Source of the DNA: Colocasia esculenta
Taxonomy: Eukaryota > Streptophyta > Magnoliopsida > Alismatales > Araceae
Reading direction: 5' to 3'
Assembly: GCA_014218235.1 (NCBI GenBank)
Contig: CM024755.1
Coordinates: 42,180,109-42,244,108 of the forward strand
Length of the DNA: 64,000 nucleotides
Part shown: piece by piece, positions 1-13,000 of the stretch
How the letters are laid out: each line of letters begins with the position of its first letter
Numbering within the stretch: position 1 is the first letter of the stretch
Position numbers and translations under genes: made by a program
The notes under the pieces: model-generated
What the model saw: only the letters and a program-made list of their open reading frames with translations
The model's database searches: none
What the model was told of the DNA's origin: nothing

Positions 1-3000
1 TTTCTGGGAGAAGGAGTTTCACATTTTGAAATCTGATGCAAGTGATCAGTTCATCACCATTTCTGTTGCTTCTGAATTCTGCAAGACCTTTCACCTAACA
101 ATCGTTCATGCTAGCTGTTGTATGAAGGAAAGGAGGAACCTCTGGGACTATATGATAGATTTCTCCAATACTTGTTCAGATCCCTGGCTCATAGGTGGTG
201 ATTTTAATACTTACCTGGGCTTCCATGAGAAAAGAGGCGGTAGGAAAAAACTCACAAGATCAGTCCTGGATTTCCAGGCCTGTGTGACCGCTGCGGGGCT
301 AGAAGATGCAGGCTATTCTGGGAGCAAATATACATGGTTCAATGGTCAGGAACACAACAGCATCTGGACAAGAATTGACAGGCTTTTCTTCAATGCTAAC
401 TGGGCAATCTCCTGCCCCGCCGTGAATGTTCAGCATCTTGAAAGGGCCTGCAGTGACCACTGTCCACTTCTTATCTCTAGCATAACGGGGAATAGAACAG
501 GCCCCTCCAGATTTTCTTTCCAACACATGTGGTGCTCTCATGAGAGCTTCATGGAAGACTCTGCTGCAGCTTGGAGGATGGCACCGGCATCCACATATCC
601 CATGCTCAACATGTCATACAAACTGAAACACATGAAGGAATTTTATAGAAGATGGAACAGAGAAACATTTGGCAAGGTATCCACCAACATTCAGCAAGCT
701 GAGGGCGATCTGGCTTCTGCTCAAAAACTCTATGATGAAGACCCATCCAAGGAGAATCATGCTACCTTTTTGCTGGCCAAAGACAAGCTGGAACATGCAC
801 TTTCACAGGAGGAAAAACTATGGCGTCAAAAATCAAGAATAAAATGGCTGAAGGAAGGTGACAACAACACTAAGTTTTTTCATGCCTATGCCCTCTCCCA
901 GAGAAAGCAATCCTCAATATCCACACTCTACAAAGATGATGGCACCACGGTTCAAGGAGAGGACAGCATTGCGGAGATGTTTGTGGACCATTTTACCGAA
1001 GCTTTTACTTCAGCTGCTCACAAGATTAGTGCAGAAATTCTGAAACACATCCCGCTTTTGATGAAGGAGGAACACAACAATCTACTGAGCATGGTGCCTA
1101 CCCAGGATGAGATTAAACATGTGGTATTCAGCATGGATCCCGATAGTGCGCCAGGCCCCGATGGATTCTCCGGGCATTTCTACCAGACATGTTGGCAAGT
1201 CATCCAAACCGATGTCACCAATACCGTTCAAGCATTTTTCTGTGGCCATAGTCTTCCCACTGCTCTCACATCATCACTGATTACACTCATTCCGAAGATT
1301 GACAACCCCAAGAAATGCTCAGACTTCAGACCTATAAGCCTATCTAACTTTTTGTACAAAGTCATCTCCAGAATAATTTCTGACAGACTGGGCAAGATGC
1401 TGCCATTTCTGATTTCTGAACAGCAAGGGGCCTTCATTAAAGGGCGGGACATAACTGAAAACATTCTTCTCAGCAAAGAACTCCTCCAGACTCTGGGAAG
1501 AAAATGCAGAGGGGGTAACATGATCATCAAGTTGGACATGGCGAAAGCCTATGACAGAATGGAATGGGATTTCCTCTACGTTGTTCTTAAAAGGTTCGGT
1601 TTTTCCCTCCAAGCAATTTCTGTCATTGAACCACTTATATCGAATTGCTGGTTCTCCATCCTCCTCAACGGCAAGACCCATGGCTTCTTCAAATCCACAC
1701 GAGGGTTGAGGCAAGGCGATCCAGTGGCCCCGGCGCTTTTCATCCTCGCTGAAGAGGCCCTTAGCAGGGGACTTACAAATCTGTTTCAAAGTAGCAGTGG
1801 TTCGTGGTATCAATCCAATGCCCGGTGCCCAGCGGTTTCCCACCTCCTCTTTGCAGACGACACTTTGATTTTCTCTAACTCCTCTGTGAGACACCTGAGA
1901 AGATTAATGGTCTTCCTAAAAAGCTATGAAGATGCATCAGGTCAGCTCATCAATAAGCATAAAAGCTCCTTCTATGTTCCTGACAGTGCCACGAATGAAC
2001 TTGTTCAGAAAATCAGCAACACGACGGGGTTTGTCAGATCCAAACTTCCACTCAAATATCTGGGGGTCTCCATCTACACAAGTCGTCAGAAACCTGCCCA
2101 TTTCGCCAACATTATCTCCAGAACAGTTAGTAAAATGCAAGGGTGGAAAACTGAATTTCTGTCCACGGGTGGGAGACTCATTCTCATACAACATATTCTG
2201 TCTGCCTTGCCTATATATACCATGAATGTTTCTCCCATCCCGGTCACTGTGGTTAAGGCCTTCCACAGAATTCTTGCGAACTTCTTTTGGGGCTCATACG
2301 AAGGATCACCGAAGAAGCACTGGAGAAGCTGGAAGGATATTGCGAAGCCGAAGGAATGTGGGGGTCTTGGCGTGCTGAATTTGCAAAACATGCAGATAGC
2401 ATTCAGAACTAAACTGCTATGGAGGGCTCTATCCACCACCTCTATATGGGCCAATTTTTTCAGAGGTAAGCATCTATTTAACTGCCACCACTCTGAAGCA
2501 CAGTTCCCTTTCATGTTAGCAGCAGATAGGCGGTTATGGAAGCATGCAGCTCAGCTCATACAAGGAAACCATAGGCTGATCTCCAAAGACACCAACTCGG
2601 CTGCTCATTTCTGGTACGATGTGTGGACGGGAGATACGCCACTCAAAGCATACATTCCTGAAGATAAATGGCAAGAAATACCAGACAAATTATGCACCAT
2701 CCAGCAAGCGTTTAGCACGACAGAAAATCCTCATCTGCAGGCCGCCATTCTGCACTGCCCCAGACATCTCTTAAACCAGTTCCTGACCACCAATAAACCC
2801 ACTGATCGATGGATTTGGTGCTTAAACTCAAATGGCCGTTTTTCCACGAAGTCTGTGAGAATCCTCCTCCAACCTGAAAGCTCATTGGAATGGAATGCAC
2901 TGTGGTCCCCGTACATACCATTTAAATGGTCCATACTCCTCTGGCGCATGGTTCAGAATCTTCTTCCTGTGGATGGGACAATTAAAGAAACTGGTATCCC

Positions 3001-4083
3001 TCTGTGCTCCAAGTGTTCTTGCTGTGTAAACAGCCACCAAGAAACCGTGCAACATCTATTTTTCAGTAGTGAAGTAGCCAGTCATATATGGAATGAAATG
3101 TTCTCCCTCTTGCAGTTCAGAAATGTGGGAATCACCAATGTAGCTGATGGGATATTTTCCTTCCTAACGAGATCAGATATTACAACCGCTACTGGGCGCC
3201 TCCAGCGCTGTACCTTCATGGCGGTCCTGTGGGAATTGTGGTGTAGCCGGAACAAGGCAAGATTTCAAGATAAGGCCATGTCAGCCAAACATGTTATTAA
3301 TCGAAGTTTGCTCTTAGTTCGCGACATATGTATTTCTGCAAACTTCCAGAAGATCCCCCAACCTTGGCAATCTGCCCTCCGTCAGCCCATGAGTGAAACC
3401 GATGATCTGAAGGTCAAAGTACCTAAGTCTGCAAGGTGGCTAACTCCCCCCCCGGGGAGATTAAAACTGAACACAGATGGCGCTCTCAACCTGAAGTCAG
3501 ATGAAGCTGGAGGAGGAGGTATAATCAGGGACCATAATGGACAGATGTGTGGTGCTTTTTCCAGCCCATACCATGGCCTTCACACCAGTCTGGTAGCTGA
3601 GGCGCTTGCACTCAGGGATGGACTACGTATGTGCAGCAACATGGGCATCTATAACGTGATGGTGGAGACTGATTCCCTCACTCTTGTGCAGATTGTTACT
3701 AAACAGATTTCCAGACAGTGGGATCTCTCATTTATCTTGCGGGAAATTGCTGTCATAGCTGAGCAAGTCAAAGCTGAAATCGTCCATACTCCAAGGGAAG
3801 GCAACAAGCTGGCGGATAGTTTAGCTGGCTATGCTGTGTCCTGTGCTCATTTCAGTTTCTGGGACTCATGGGCCGACCTTCCTAACTCTGTACTGGACAT
3901 CTACTGCCATGAGAAGGCTGAATGTCCGTCTATGCCGCCCGAGCCTGGTTTGTACTCCAACCCCCAACCCCCTTCATCTATTACTTAATGGAAAACCTAC
4001 CAGCTGCTAGGTGAAGGTAGTGGCACCCCCCCCCTGTGAGGGTGCCTCCACCATCTCCTTATCGGCGTTACTCAAAAAAAAAA
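1..4083 (+). mobile_element. LINE (L1-type) copy 1, 5' part outside window
   Basis: This is a non-LTR retrotransposon entering from the left edge. Visible are ORF2 from inside the endonuclease domain to the stop, a short 3' UTR with a C-run near 4026, and a poly(A) tract ending about 4083 where satellite DNA resumes. It is almost identical to the full-length copy at 15029-21164. By eye I found one coding substitution (486 C versus 17564 T), plus length changes in the C-run and the poly(A). The satellite to its right is duplicated as well, so the two copies look like products of one segmental duplication rather than two insertions. Confidence 0.93.
2..3988 (+). CDS. LINE ORF2 (endonuclease / reverse transcriptase / RNase H), 5'-partial
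   Basis: ORF2 nicks the target DNA and copies the LINE RNA into it by target-primed reverse transcription. The frame is open from base 2, so the true start lies left of the window. Counting from the Met at base 26, the apurinic-type endonuclease region comes first (GGDFN near residue 58, SDHCPL near 143). The reverse transcriptase follows, with PGPDGF near 375, FRPISLSN near 435 and the catalytic FADD near 608. A Cys/His zf-RVT segment lies about 955-1025 and an RNase H domain about 1145-1280 (NTDGA, ETDSL, REGNKLAD). The C-terminal RNase H is typical of one group of plant L1 elements. No internal stop or frameshift is visible. The protein differs from copy 2 by one residue (Thr versus Met). 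Confidence 0.93.
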   Translation, partial: FWEKEFHILKSDASDQFITISVASEFCKTFHLTIVHASCCMKERRNLWDYMIDFSNTCSDPWLIGGDFNTYLGFHEKRGGRKKLTRSVLDFQACVTAAGLEDAGYSGSKYTWFNGQEHNSIWTRIDRLFFNANWAISCPAVNVQHLERACSDHCPLLISSITGNRTGPSRFSFQHMWCSHESFMEDSAAAWRMAPASTYPMLNMSYKLKHMKEFYRRWNRETFGKVSTNIQQAEGDLASAQKLYDEDPSKENHATFLLAKDKLEHALSQEEKLWRQKSRIKWLKEGDNNTKFFHAYALSQRKQSSISTLYKDDGTTVQGEDSIAEMFVDHFTEAFTSAAHKISAEILKHIPLLMKEEHNNLLSMVPTQDEIKHVVFSMDPDSAPGPDGFSGHFYQTCWQVIQTDVTNTVQAFFCGHSLPTALTSSLITLIPKIDNPKKCSDFRPISLSNFLYKVISRIISDRLGKMLPFLISEQQGAFIKGRDITENILLSKELLQTLGRKCRGGNMIIKLDMAKAYDRMEWDFLYVVLKRFGFSLQAISVIEPLISNCWFSILLNGKTHGFFKSTRGLRQGDPVAPALFILAEEALSRGLTNLFQSSSGSWYQSNARCPAVSHLLFADDTLIFSNSSVRHLRRLMVFLKSYEDASGQLINKHKSSFYVPDSATNELVQKISNTTGFVRSKLPLKYLGVSIYTSRQKPAHFANIISRTVSKMQGWKTEFLSTGGRLILIQHILSALPIYTMNVSPIPVTVVKAFHRILANFFWGSYEGSPKKHWRSWKDIAKPKECGGLGVLNLQNMQIAFRTKLLWRALSTTSIWANFFRGKHLFNCHHSEAQFPFMLAADRRLWKHAAQLIQGNHRLISKDTNSAAHFWYDVWTGDTPLKAYIPEDKWQEIPDKLCTIQQAFSTTENPHLQAAILHCPRHLLNQFLTTNKPTDRWIWCLNSNGRFSTKSVRILLQPESSLEWNALWSPYIPFKWSILLWRMVQNLLPVDGTIKETGIPLCSKCSCCVNSHQETVQHLFFSSEVASHIWNEMFSLLQFRNVGITNVADGIFSFLTRSDITTATGRLQRCTFMAVLWELWCSRNKARFQDKAMSAKHVINRSLLLVRDICISANFQKIPQPWQSALRQPMSETDDLKVKVPKSARWLTPPPGRLKLNTDGALNLKSDEAGGGGIIRDHNGQMCGAFSSPYHGLHTSLVAEALALRDGLRMCSNMGIYNVMVETDSLTLVQIVTKQISRQWDLSFILREIAVIAEQVKAEIVHTPREGNKLADSLAGYAVSCAHFSFWDSWADLPNSVLDIYCHEKAECPSMPPEPGLYSNPQPPSSIT

Positions 4084-7000
4084 TCCACCCGGTCGTGTCG
4101 GAGAAAACGGCACGCCGATCCGATCCCTATTTGGGATTTTGGACCCCGCGTTGTAGGTTTTAGCCCTTTATATATACTTGGCTAATTTTTAGATCAGTCA
4201 TTTCAATGCCCAACCCAATCCGAAGATCCTAATTGGATTCCGTCAGTTCCCACACGTCACTTTAACCCACTCGATCGTGGCGGAGAAAACGACACGCCGA
4301 TCCAATCCCTATTTGGGATTTTGGACCCCCGGGTTGTAGGTTTTAGCCCTTTATATATACTTGGCTGTTTTTTAGATCCGTCATTCCAATGCCCAACCCA
4401 ATCCGGGGATCCAAATTGGATTCCGTCAGTTCGCACACGTCACTTTAACCAACTTGGTCGTGTCGGAGCAAACGACACGCCGATCCGATCCCTATTTGGG
4501 ATTTTGGACCCCCCGGGTGGTAGGTTTTAGCCCTTTAAATATACTTGGCTATTTTTTAGATCCGTCACTTCAATGCCCAACCCAATCCGGGGATCCAAAT
4601 TGTATTCCATCAATACCCACACGTCACTTTAACCCACCAGGTCGTGTCAGAGAAAACGGCACGCCGATCCGATCCCTATTTGGGATTTTTGACCCCCGGG
4701 TTGTATGTTTTAGCCCATTATATATACTTGGCTATTTTTTAGATCCGTCATTTCAATGCCCAACCAAATCCGGGGATCAAAATTGGATTCCGTCAGTCCC
4801 CACACGTCACTTTAACCCACTCCGTCGTGTCGGAGAAAACGGCACACCGATCCGATCCCTATTTGGGATTTTGGACCCTCGGGTTGTAGGTTTTAGCCCT
4901 TTTTATATACTTGGCTATTTTTTAGATCTGTCATTTCAATGCCCAACCCAATCCGGGGATCCAAATTGGATTCCGCCCACATGTCACTTTAACCCACCCA
5001 GTCATGTCGGAGAAAACGGCACGCCGATCCGATCTATTTTTGGGATTTTGGACCCCCGGGTTGTAGGTTTTAGCCCTTTATATATACTTGGCTATTTTTT
5101 AGATCCGTCATTTCAATGCCCAACCCAATCCGAAGATCCTAACTGGATTCCGTCAGTTCCCACACGTCACTTTAACCCACCAGATCGTGTCGGAGAAAAC
5201 GACACGCCGATCCGATCCCTATTTGAGATTTTGGACCCCCGGGTTGTAGGTTTTAGCCCTTTATATATACTTGGCTGTTTTTTAGATCCGTCATTTCAAT
5301 GCCCAACCCAATCCGGGGATCCAAATTGGATTCCATCAATTCCCACACGTCAATTTAACCCACCAGGTCGTGTTGGAGAAAACGGCACGCCGATCCGATC
5401 CCTATTTGGGATTTTGGACCCCCGGGTTGTAGGTTTTAGCCCTTTATATATACTTGGCTATTTTTTAGATCCGTCATTTCAATGCCCAATCTAATTTGGG
5501 GATCCAAATTGCATTCCGTCAGTTCGCACACATCACTTTAACGCACTCAGTCGTGTCGGAGAAAACGGCACGCCGATCCGATCCCTATTTGGGATTTTAG
5601 ACCCCCAGGTTGTAGGTTTTAGCCCTTTATATATACTTGGCTGTTTTTTAGATCCGTCATTTCAATGCCCAACCCAATCCGGGGATCCAAATTAGATTCT
5701 GTCAGTTCCCACACGTCACTTTAACCCACCCGGTCGTGACGGAGAAAACGGCACGGCGATCCGATCCCTATTTGGGATTTTGGACCCACGGGTTGTAGGT
5801 TTTAGCCCTTTATATATACTTGGTTGTTTTTTAGATCCATCATTTCAATGCCCAACCCAATCCGAGAGTCTACATTGGATTCAGTCAGTTCCCACACGTC
5901 ACTTTAACCCACTCGGTCGTGTCGGAGCAAACCACACGCCGATCCGATCCCTATTTGGGATTTTGGACCCCCAGGTTGTAGGTTTTAACCCTTTATACAT
6001 AATTGACTATTTTTTAGATCCGTCATTTTAATGCCCAACCCAATCCGGGGAACCAAAATGGATTCCGTCAGTTCCCACACGCCACTTTAACCCACCCAGT
6101 CGTGTCGGAGAAAACGGCACACCGATTCGATCCCTATTTGGGATTTTGGACCCCCGGGTTGTAGGTTTTAGCCCTTTATATATACTTGGCTGTTGTTTAG
6201 ATCCGTCATTTCAATGCCCAACCTAATCCGGAGATCCAAATTGGATTCCGTCAGATCCCACACGTCACTTTAACACACCCGGTCGTGTCGGAGAAAACGG
6301 CATGCCGATCCGAACCCTATTTGGGATTTTGGACCCCCGGGTTGTAGGTTTTTGCCCTTTATATATACTTGGTTGTTTTTTAGATCCGTCATTTCAATGC
6401 CCAACCCAATCCGGGGATCCAAATTGGATTCCATTTGTTCCCACACGTCACTTTAACCCACCCGGTCATGTCGGAGAAAACGACACGCCGATCCGATCCC
6501 CATTTGAGATTTTGGACCTCCGGGTTGTAGGTTTTAGCCCTTTATATATACTTGGCTATTTTTTAGATCCGTCATTTGAATGCCCAACCCAATCCGGGGA
6601 TCCAAATTGTATTCCGCCAATTCCCGCACGTCACTTTAACCCACCCGGTCGTGTCGGAGAAAATGGCACGCCGATCTGATCCCTATTTGGGATTTTGGAC
6701 CCCCCGGTTGTAGGTTTTAGCCCTTTATATATACTTGGCTGTTTTTTAGATCCGTCATTTCAATGCTCATCCTAATCCGGGGATCCAAATTGGATTCCGT
6801 CAGTTTCCACACGTAACTTTAACCCACCCGGTCATGTCGGAGAAAACGACACGCCGATCCGATCCCTATTTGGGATTTTGGACTCCCCGGTGGTAGGTTT
6901 TAGCCCTTTACTTATACTTGGCAGTTTTTTAGATCCGTCATTTCATTGCCCAACCTAATCCGGGGATCCAATTTGGATTCCGTTAGTTCCCACACGTCAC

Positions 7001-10000
7001 TTTAAACCACCGAGTCGTGTCGGAGAAAATGGCATGCCTATCCGATCCCTATTTGGGATTTTCGACTCCTGGGTTGTGGGTTTTACCACTTTTTATATAC
7101 TTGGCTGTTGTTTAGATCCGTCATTTCAATGCCCAACCCAATCCGGAGATCCAAATTGGATTCCGTCAGTTCCCACACGTCACTTCAACCCACCCGGTCG
7201 TGTCGGAGAAAACGGCACGCCGATCCGATCCCTATTTGGGATTCTGGTCCCCGCGTTGTAGGTTTTAGCCCTTTATATATATACTTGGCTAATTTTTAGA
7301 TCCGTCATTTCAATGCCCAACCCAATCCGAAGATCCTAATTGGATTCCGTCAGTTCCCACACGTCACTTTAACCCACCCGATCGTGTGGGAGAAAACGGC
7401 ACGCCGATCCAATCCCTATTTGGGATTTTGGACCCCCGGGTTGTAGGTTTTAGCCCTTTATATATACTTGGCTGTTTTTTAGATCCGTCATTTAAATGCC
7501 CAACCCAATTCGGAGATACAAATTGGATTCCGTCAGTTCCCACACGTCACTTTAACCCACCCGGTCGTGTCGGAGAAAACGACACGCCGATCCGATACCT
7601 AATTGGGATTTTGGACCCTCGGGTTGTAGGTTTTAGCCCTTTATATATAATTGGTTGTTTTTTAGATCCGTCATTTGAATGCCCAACCCAATCTGGGGAT
7701 CTAAATTGGATTCTGTCAGTTCCCATACGTCACTTTAACACACCCGGTCGTGTCGGAGAAAATGGCACGCTGATCCGATCCCTATTTGGGATTTTGGACC
7801 CCCGGGTTGTAGGTTTTAGCCCTTTATATATACTTGGTTGTTTTTTAGATCCGTCATTTCAATGCCCAACCCAATCCGGGGATCCAAATTGGATTCCGTC
7901 AGTTCGCACATGTCACTTTAACCTACTTGGTCGTGTCGGAGCAAACGACACGCCGATCCGATCCCTATTTGGAATTTTGGACCCCCAGGTTGTAGGTTTT
8001 AACCCTTTATACATAATTGACTATTTTTTAGATCCGTCATTTTAATGCCCAACCCAATCCGGGGATCCAAATTGGATTCCGTCAGTTCCCACACACCACT
8101 TTAACCCACCCAGTCGTGTCGGAGAAAACGGCACACCGATTCGATCCCTATTTGGGATTTTGGACCCCCGGGTTGTAGGTTTTAGCCCTTTATATATACT
8201 TGGCTGTTGTTTAGATCCGTCATTTCAATGCCCAACCTAATCTGGAGATCCAAATTGGATTCCGTCAGATCCCACACGTCACTTTAACCCACCCGGTTGT
8301 GTCGGAGAAAACGGCATGCCGATCCGATCCATATTTGGGATTTTGGACCCCCGGGTTGTAGGTTTTTGCCCTCTATATATACTTGGCTGTTTTTTAGACC
8401 CGTCATTTCATTGCCCAACCGAATCCGAGGATCCAAATTGGATTCCGTCAGTTCCCACACGTCACTTTAACCCACCCGGTCGTGTCGGAGAAAACGACAC
8501 GCCGATCCGATCCCTATTTGGGATTTTGGACCCCCGCGTTGTTGGTTTTAGCCCTTTATATATACTTGGCTGTTTTTTAGATCCGTCATTTCAATGCCCA
8601 ACCCAATCCGAAGATCCAAATTGGATTCTGTCATTTCCCACACGTCACTTTAACCCACCCGATCGTGTCGGAGAAAACGGCACGCCGATCCGATCCCTAT
8701 TTGAGATTTTGGACCCCCGGGTTGTAGGTTTTAGCCCTTTATATATACTTGGCTGTTTTTTAGATCCGTCATTTCAATGCCCAACCAAATCCGGGGATCC
8801 AAATTGGATTCCATCAATTCCCACACGTCACTTTAACCTACCAGGTCGTGTCGGAGAAAACGGCACGCCTATCCTATCCCTATTTGGGATTTTGGACCCC
8901 TCGGTTGTAGGTTTTAGCCCTTTATATATACTTGGCTATTTTTTAGATCAATCATTTCAATGCCCAAGCCAATCCGGGGATCCAAATTGGATTCCGTCAG
9001 TCCCCACACGTCACTTTAACCCACTCCGTCGTGTCGGAGAAAACGGCACGCCGATCCGATCCCTATTTGGGATTTTGGACCCTCGGGTTGTAGGTTTTAG
9101 CCCTTTATATATACTTGGCTATTTTTTAGATCCGTCATTTCAATGCCCAACCTAATTTGGGGATCCAAATTGCATTCCGTCAGTTCGCACACGTCACTTT
9201 AATCCACTCAGTCGTGTCGGAGAAAACGGCACGCCGATCCGATCCCTATTTGGGATTTTAGACCCCCGGGTTGTAGGTTTTAGCCCTTTATATATACTGG
9301 GCTGTTTTTTAGATCCGTCATTTCAATGCCCAACCCAATCCGGGGATTCAAATTAGATTCTGTCAGTTCCCACACGTCACTTTAACCCACCCGGTCGTGT
9401 CGGAGAAAACGGCACGGCTATCCGATCCCTATTTGGGATTTTGGACCCACGGGTTGTAGGTTTTAGCCCTTTATATATACTTGGTTGTTTTTCAGATCCG
9501 TCATTTCAATGCACAACGCAATCCGAGAGTCTAAATTGGATTCAGTCAGTTCCCACACGTCACTTTAACCCACTCGCTCGTGTCGGAGCAAACCACACGC
9601 CGATCCGATCCCTATTTGGGATTTTGGACCCCCAGGTTGTAGGTTTTAACCCTATATACATAATTGACTATTTTTTAGATCCGTCATTTTTATGCCCAAC
9701 CCAATCTGGGGATCCAAATTGGATTCCGTCAGTTCCCACACGACACTTTAACCCACCCAGTCGTGTCGGAGAAAACGGCACACCGATTCGATCCCTATTT
9801 GGGATTTTGGACCCCCGGGTAGTAGGTTTTAGCCCTTTCTATATACTTGGCTGTTGTTTAGATCCGTCATTCCAATGCCCAACCTAATCCGGAGATCCAA
9901 ATTGGATTCCGTCAGATCCCACACGTCACTTTAACCCACCCGGTCGTGTCGGAGAAAACGGCATGCCGATCCGAACCCTATTTGGGATTTTGGACCCCCG

Positions 10001-13000
10001 GGTTGTAGGTTTTTGCCCTTTAGATATACTTGGTTGTTTTTTAGATCCGTCATTTCAATGCCCCACCCAATCCGGGTATCCAAATTGGATTCCGTTTGTT
10101 CCCACACGTCAGTTTAACCCACCCGGTCATGTCGGAGAAAACGACACGCCGATCCGATCCCCATTTGGGATTTTGGGCATCCGGGTTGTAGGTTTTAGCC
10201 CTTTATATATACTTGGCTATTTTTTAGATCCATCATTTGAATGCCCAACCCAATCCGGGGATCCAAATTGTATTCCGCCAATTCCCGCACGTCACTTTAA
10301 CCCACCCGGTCATGTCGGAGAAAACGACACGCCGATCCGATCCCTATTTGGGAATTTGGACCCTCGGGTTGTAGGTTTTAGCCCTTTATATATACTTGGT
10401 TGTTTTTTAGATCCGTCATTTGAATGCCCAACCCAATCTGGGGATCTAAATTGGATTCTGTCAGTTCCCATACGTCACTTTAACCCACCCGGTCGTGTCG
10501 GAGAAAATGGCACTCTGATCCGATCCCTATTTGGGATTTTGGACCCCCGGGTTGTAGGTTTTAGCCCTTTATATATACTTGGCTGTTTTTTAGATCCGTC
10601 ATTTCAATGCCCAACCCAATCCGGGGATCCAAATTGGATTCCGACAGTTCGCACACGTCACTTTAACCCACCCGGTCGTGTCAGACAAAACGATATACCG
10701 ATTCGATCCCTATTTGGGATTTTGGACCCCTCGGGTGGTAGGTTTTAGCCCATTAAATATACTTGGCTATTTTATAGATCCGTCATTAAAATGCCCAACC
10801 GAATCCGAGGATTCAAATTGGATTCCGTCAGTTCTCACACGTCACTTCAACCCACCCGGTCGTGTCGGAGAAAACGGCATGCCGATCCGATCCCTATTTG
10901 GGATTTTGGACCCCGCGTTGTAGGTTTTAGCCCTTTATATATACTTGGCTATTTTTTAGATCCGTCATTTCAATGCCCAACCCAATCCGATGATCCTAAT
11001 TGGATTCGGTCAGTTCCCACACGTCAATTTAACCCACCCGATTGTGTCGGAGAAAACGGCACGCCAATCCGATCCCTATTTGAGATTTTGGACTCCCGGG
11101 TTGTAGGTTTTAGCCCTTTATATATACTTGGCTGTTTTTTAGATCCGTCATTTCATCGCCCAACCAAATCCGGGGATCCAAATTGGATTCCATCAATTCC
11201 CACACGTCACTTTGACCTACCAGGTCGTGTCGGAGAAAACGGCACGCCTATCCGATCCCTATTTGGGATTTTGGACCCCTGGGTTGTAGGTTTTAGCCCT
11301 TTATATATACATGGCTGTTTTTTAGATCCGTCATTTTAATGCCCAACCCAATCCGGGGATCCAAATTAGATTCTGTCAGTTCCCACACGTCACTTTAACC
11401 CACCCGGTCGTGACGGAGAAAACGGCACGGCGATCCGATCCCTATTTGAGATTTTGGACCCCTGGGTTGTAGGTTTTAGCCTTTTATATATACTTGGCTA
11501 TTTTTTAGATCCGCCATTTCAATGCCCAACCCAATACGAGAGTCTAAATTGGATTCAGTCAGTTCCTACACGTCACTTTAACCTACTTGGTCGTGTCGGA
11601 GCAAACGACACGCCGATCCGATCCCTATTTGGGATTTTGGACCCCCTGGTTGTAGGTTTTAACCCTTTATATATACTTGGCTAATTTTTAGATCCGTCAT
11701 TTCAATGCCCAACCCAATCCGAAGATCCTAATTGGATTCGATCAATTCCCACACGTCACTTTAACCCACCCGATCGTGTCGGAGAAAACGGCACGCCGAT
11801 CCAATCGCTATTTGGGATTTTGGACCCCCGGGTTGTAGGTTTTAGCCCCTTATATATACTTGGCTGTTTTTTAGATCCGTCATTTAAATGCCCAATTCAA
11901 TTCGGAGATCCAAATTGGATTCCGTCAGTTACCACACGTCACTTTAACCCACCCGGTCGTGTCGGAGAAAACGACACGCCGATCCGATCCCTATTTGGGA
12001 ATTTGGACCCTCGGGTTGTAGGTTTTAGCCCTTTATATATACTTGGTTGTTTTTCAGATCCGTCATTTGAATGCCCAACCCAATCTGGGGATCTAAATTG
12101 GATTCTGTCAGTTCCCATACGTCACTTTAACACACCCGGTCGTGTCGGAGAAAATGGCACGCTGATCCATCCCTATTTGGGATTTTGGACCCCCGGGTTG
12201 TAGGTTTTAGCCCTTTATATATACTTGGCTGTTTTTTAGATCCGTCATTTCAATGCCCAACCCAATCCGGGGATCCAAATTGGATTCCGTCAGTTCGCAC
12301 ACGTCACTTTAACCAACTTGGTCGTGTCGGAGCAAACGACACGCCGATCCGATCCCTATTTGTGATTTTGGACCCCCCGGGTGGTAGGTTTTAGCCCTTT
12401 AAATATACTTGGCTATTTTTTAGATCCGTCACTTCAATGCCCAACCCAATCTGGGGATCCAAATTGTATTCCATCAATTCCCACACGTCACTTTAACCCA
12501 CCAGGTCGTGTCAGAGAAAACGGCACGCCGATCCGATCCCTATTTGGGATTTTTGACCCCCGGGTTGTATGTTTTAGCCCATTATATATACTTGGCTATT
12601 TTTTAGATCCGTCATTTCAATGCCCAACCAAATCCGGGGATCAAAATTGGATTCCGTCAGTCCCCACACGTCACTTTAACCCACTCCGTCGTGTCGGAGA
12701 AAACGGCACACCGATCCGATCCCTATTTGGGATTTTGGACCCTCGGGTTGTAGGTTTTAGCCCTTTTTATATACTTGGCTATTTTTTAGATCTGTCATTT
12801 CAATGCCCAACCCAATCCGGGGATCCAAATTGGATTCCGCCCACATGTCACTTTAACCCACCCAGTCATGTCGGAGAAAACGGCACGCCGATCCGATCTA
12901 TTTTTGGTATTTTGGACCCCCGGGTTGTAGGTTTTAGCCCTTTATATATACTTGGCTATTTTTTAGATCCGTCATTTCAATGCCCTACCCAATCCGAAGA

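Larger units (their letters stand above)
1..7971. repeat. Left copy of a large segmental duplication (LINE plus satellite)
   Basis: Bases 1 to about 7971 align with 17079 to about 25049 at an offset of 17077-17080, with only scattered substitutions and 1-2 base indels. Matching landmarks are 4321/21401, 5780/22860, 6302/23380, 7034/24111 and 7386/24463. Homology stops near 7971/25049, where the right copy switches to a monomer type resembling the one at about 4500. It may extend left of the window. The offset equals one LINE plus array A, so a tandem duplication or unequal crossover with a 17-kb unit explains it. Confidence 0.9.

Noticed and set aside
1228..2949. Minus-strand frames inside LINE ORF2 (repeated at 18306-20027)
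   Set aside because: They are shadows of the plus-strand RT/endonuclease frame, with no independent motif.
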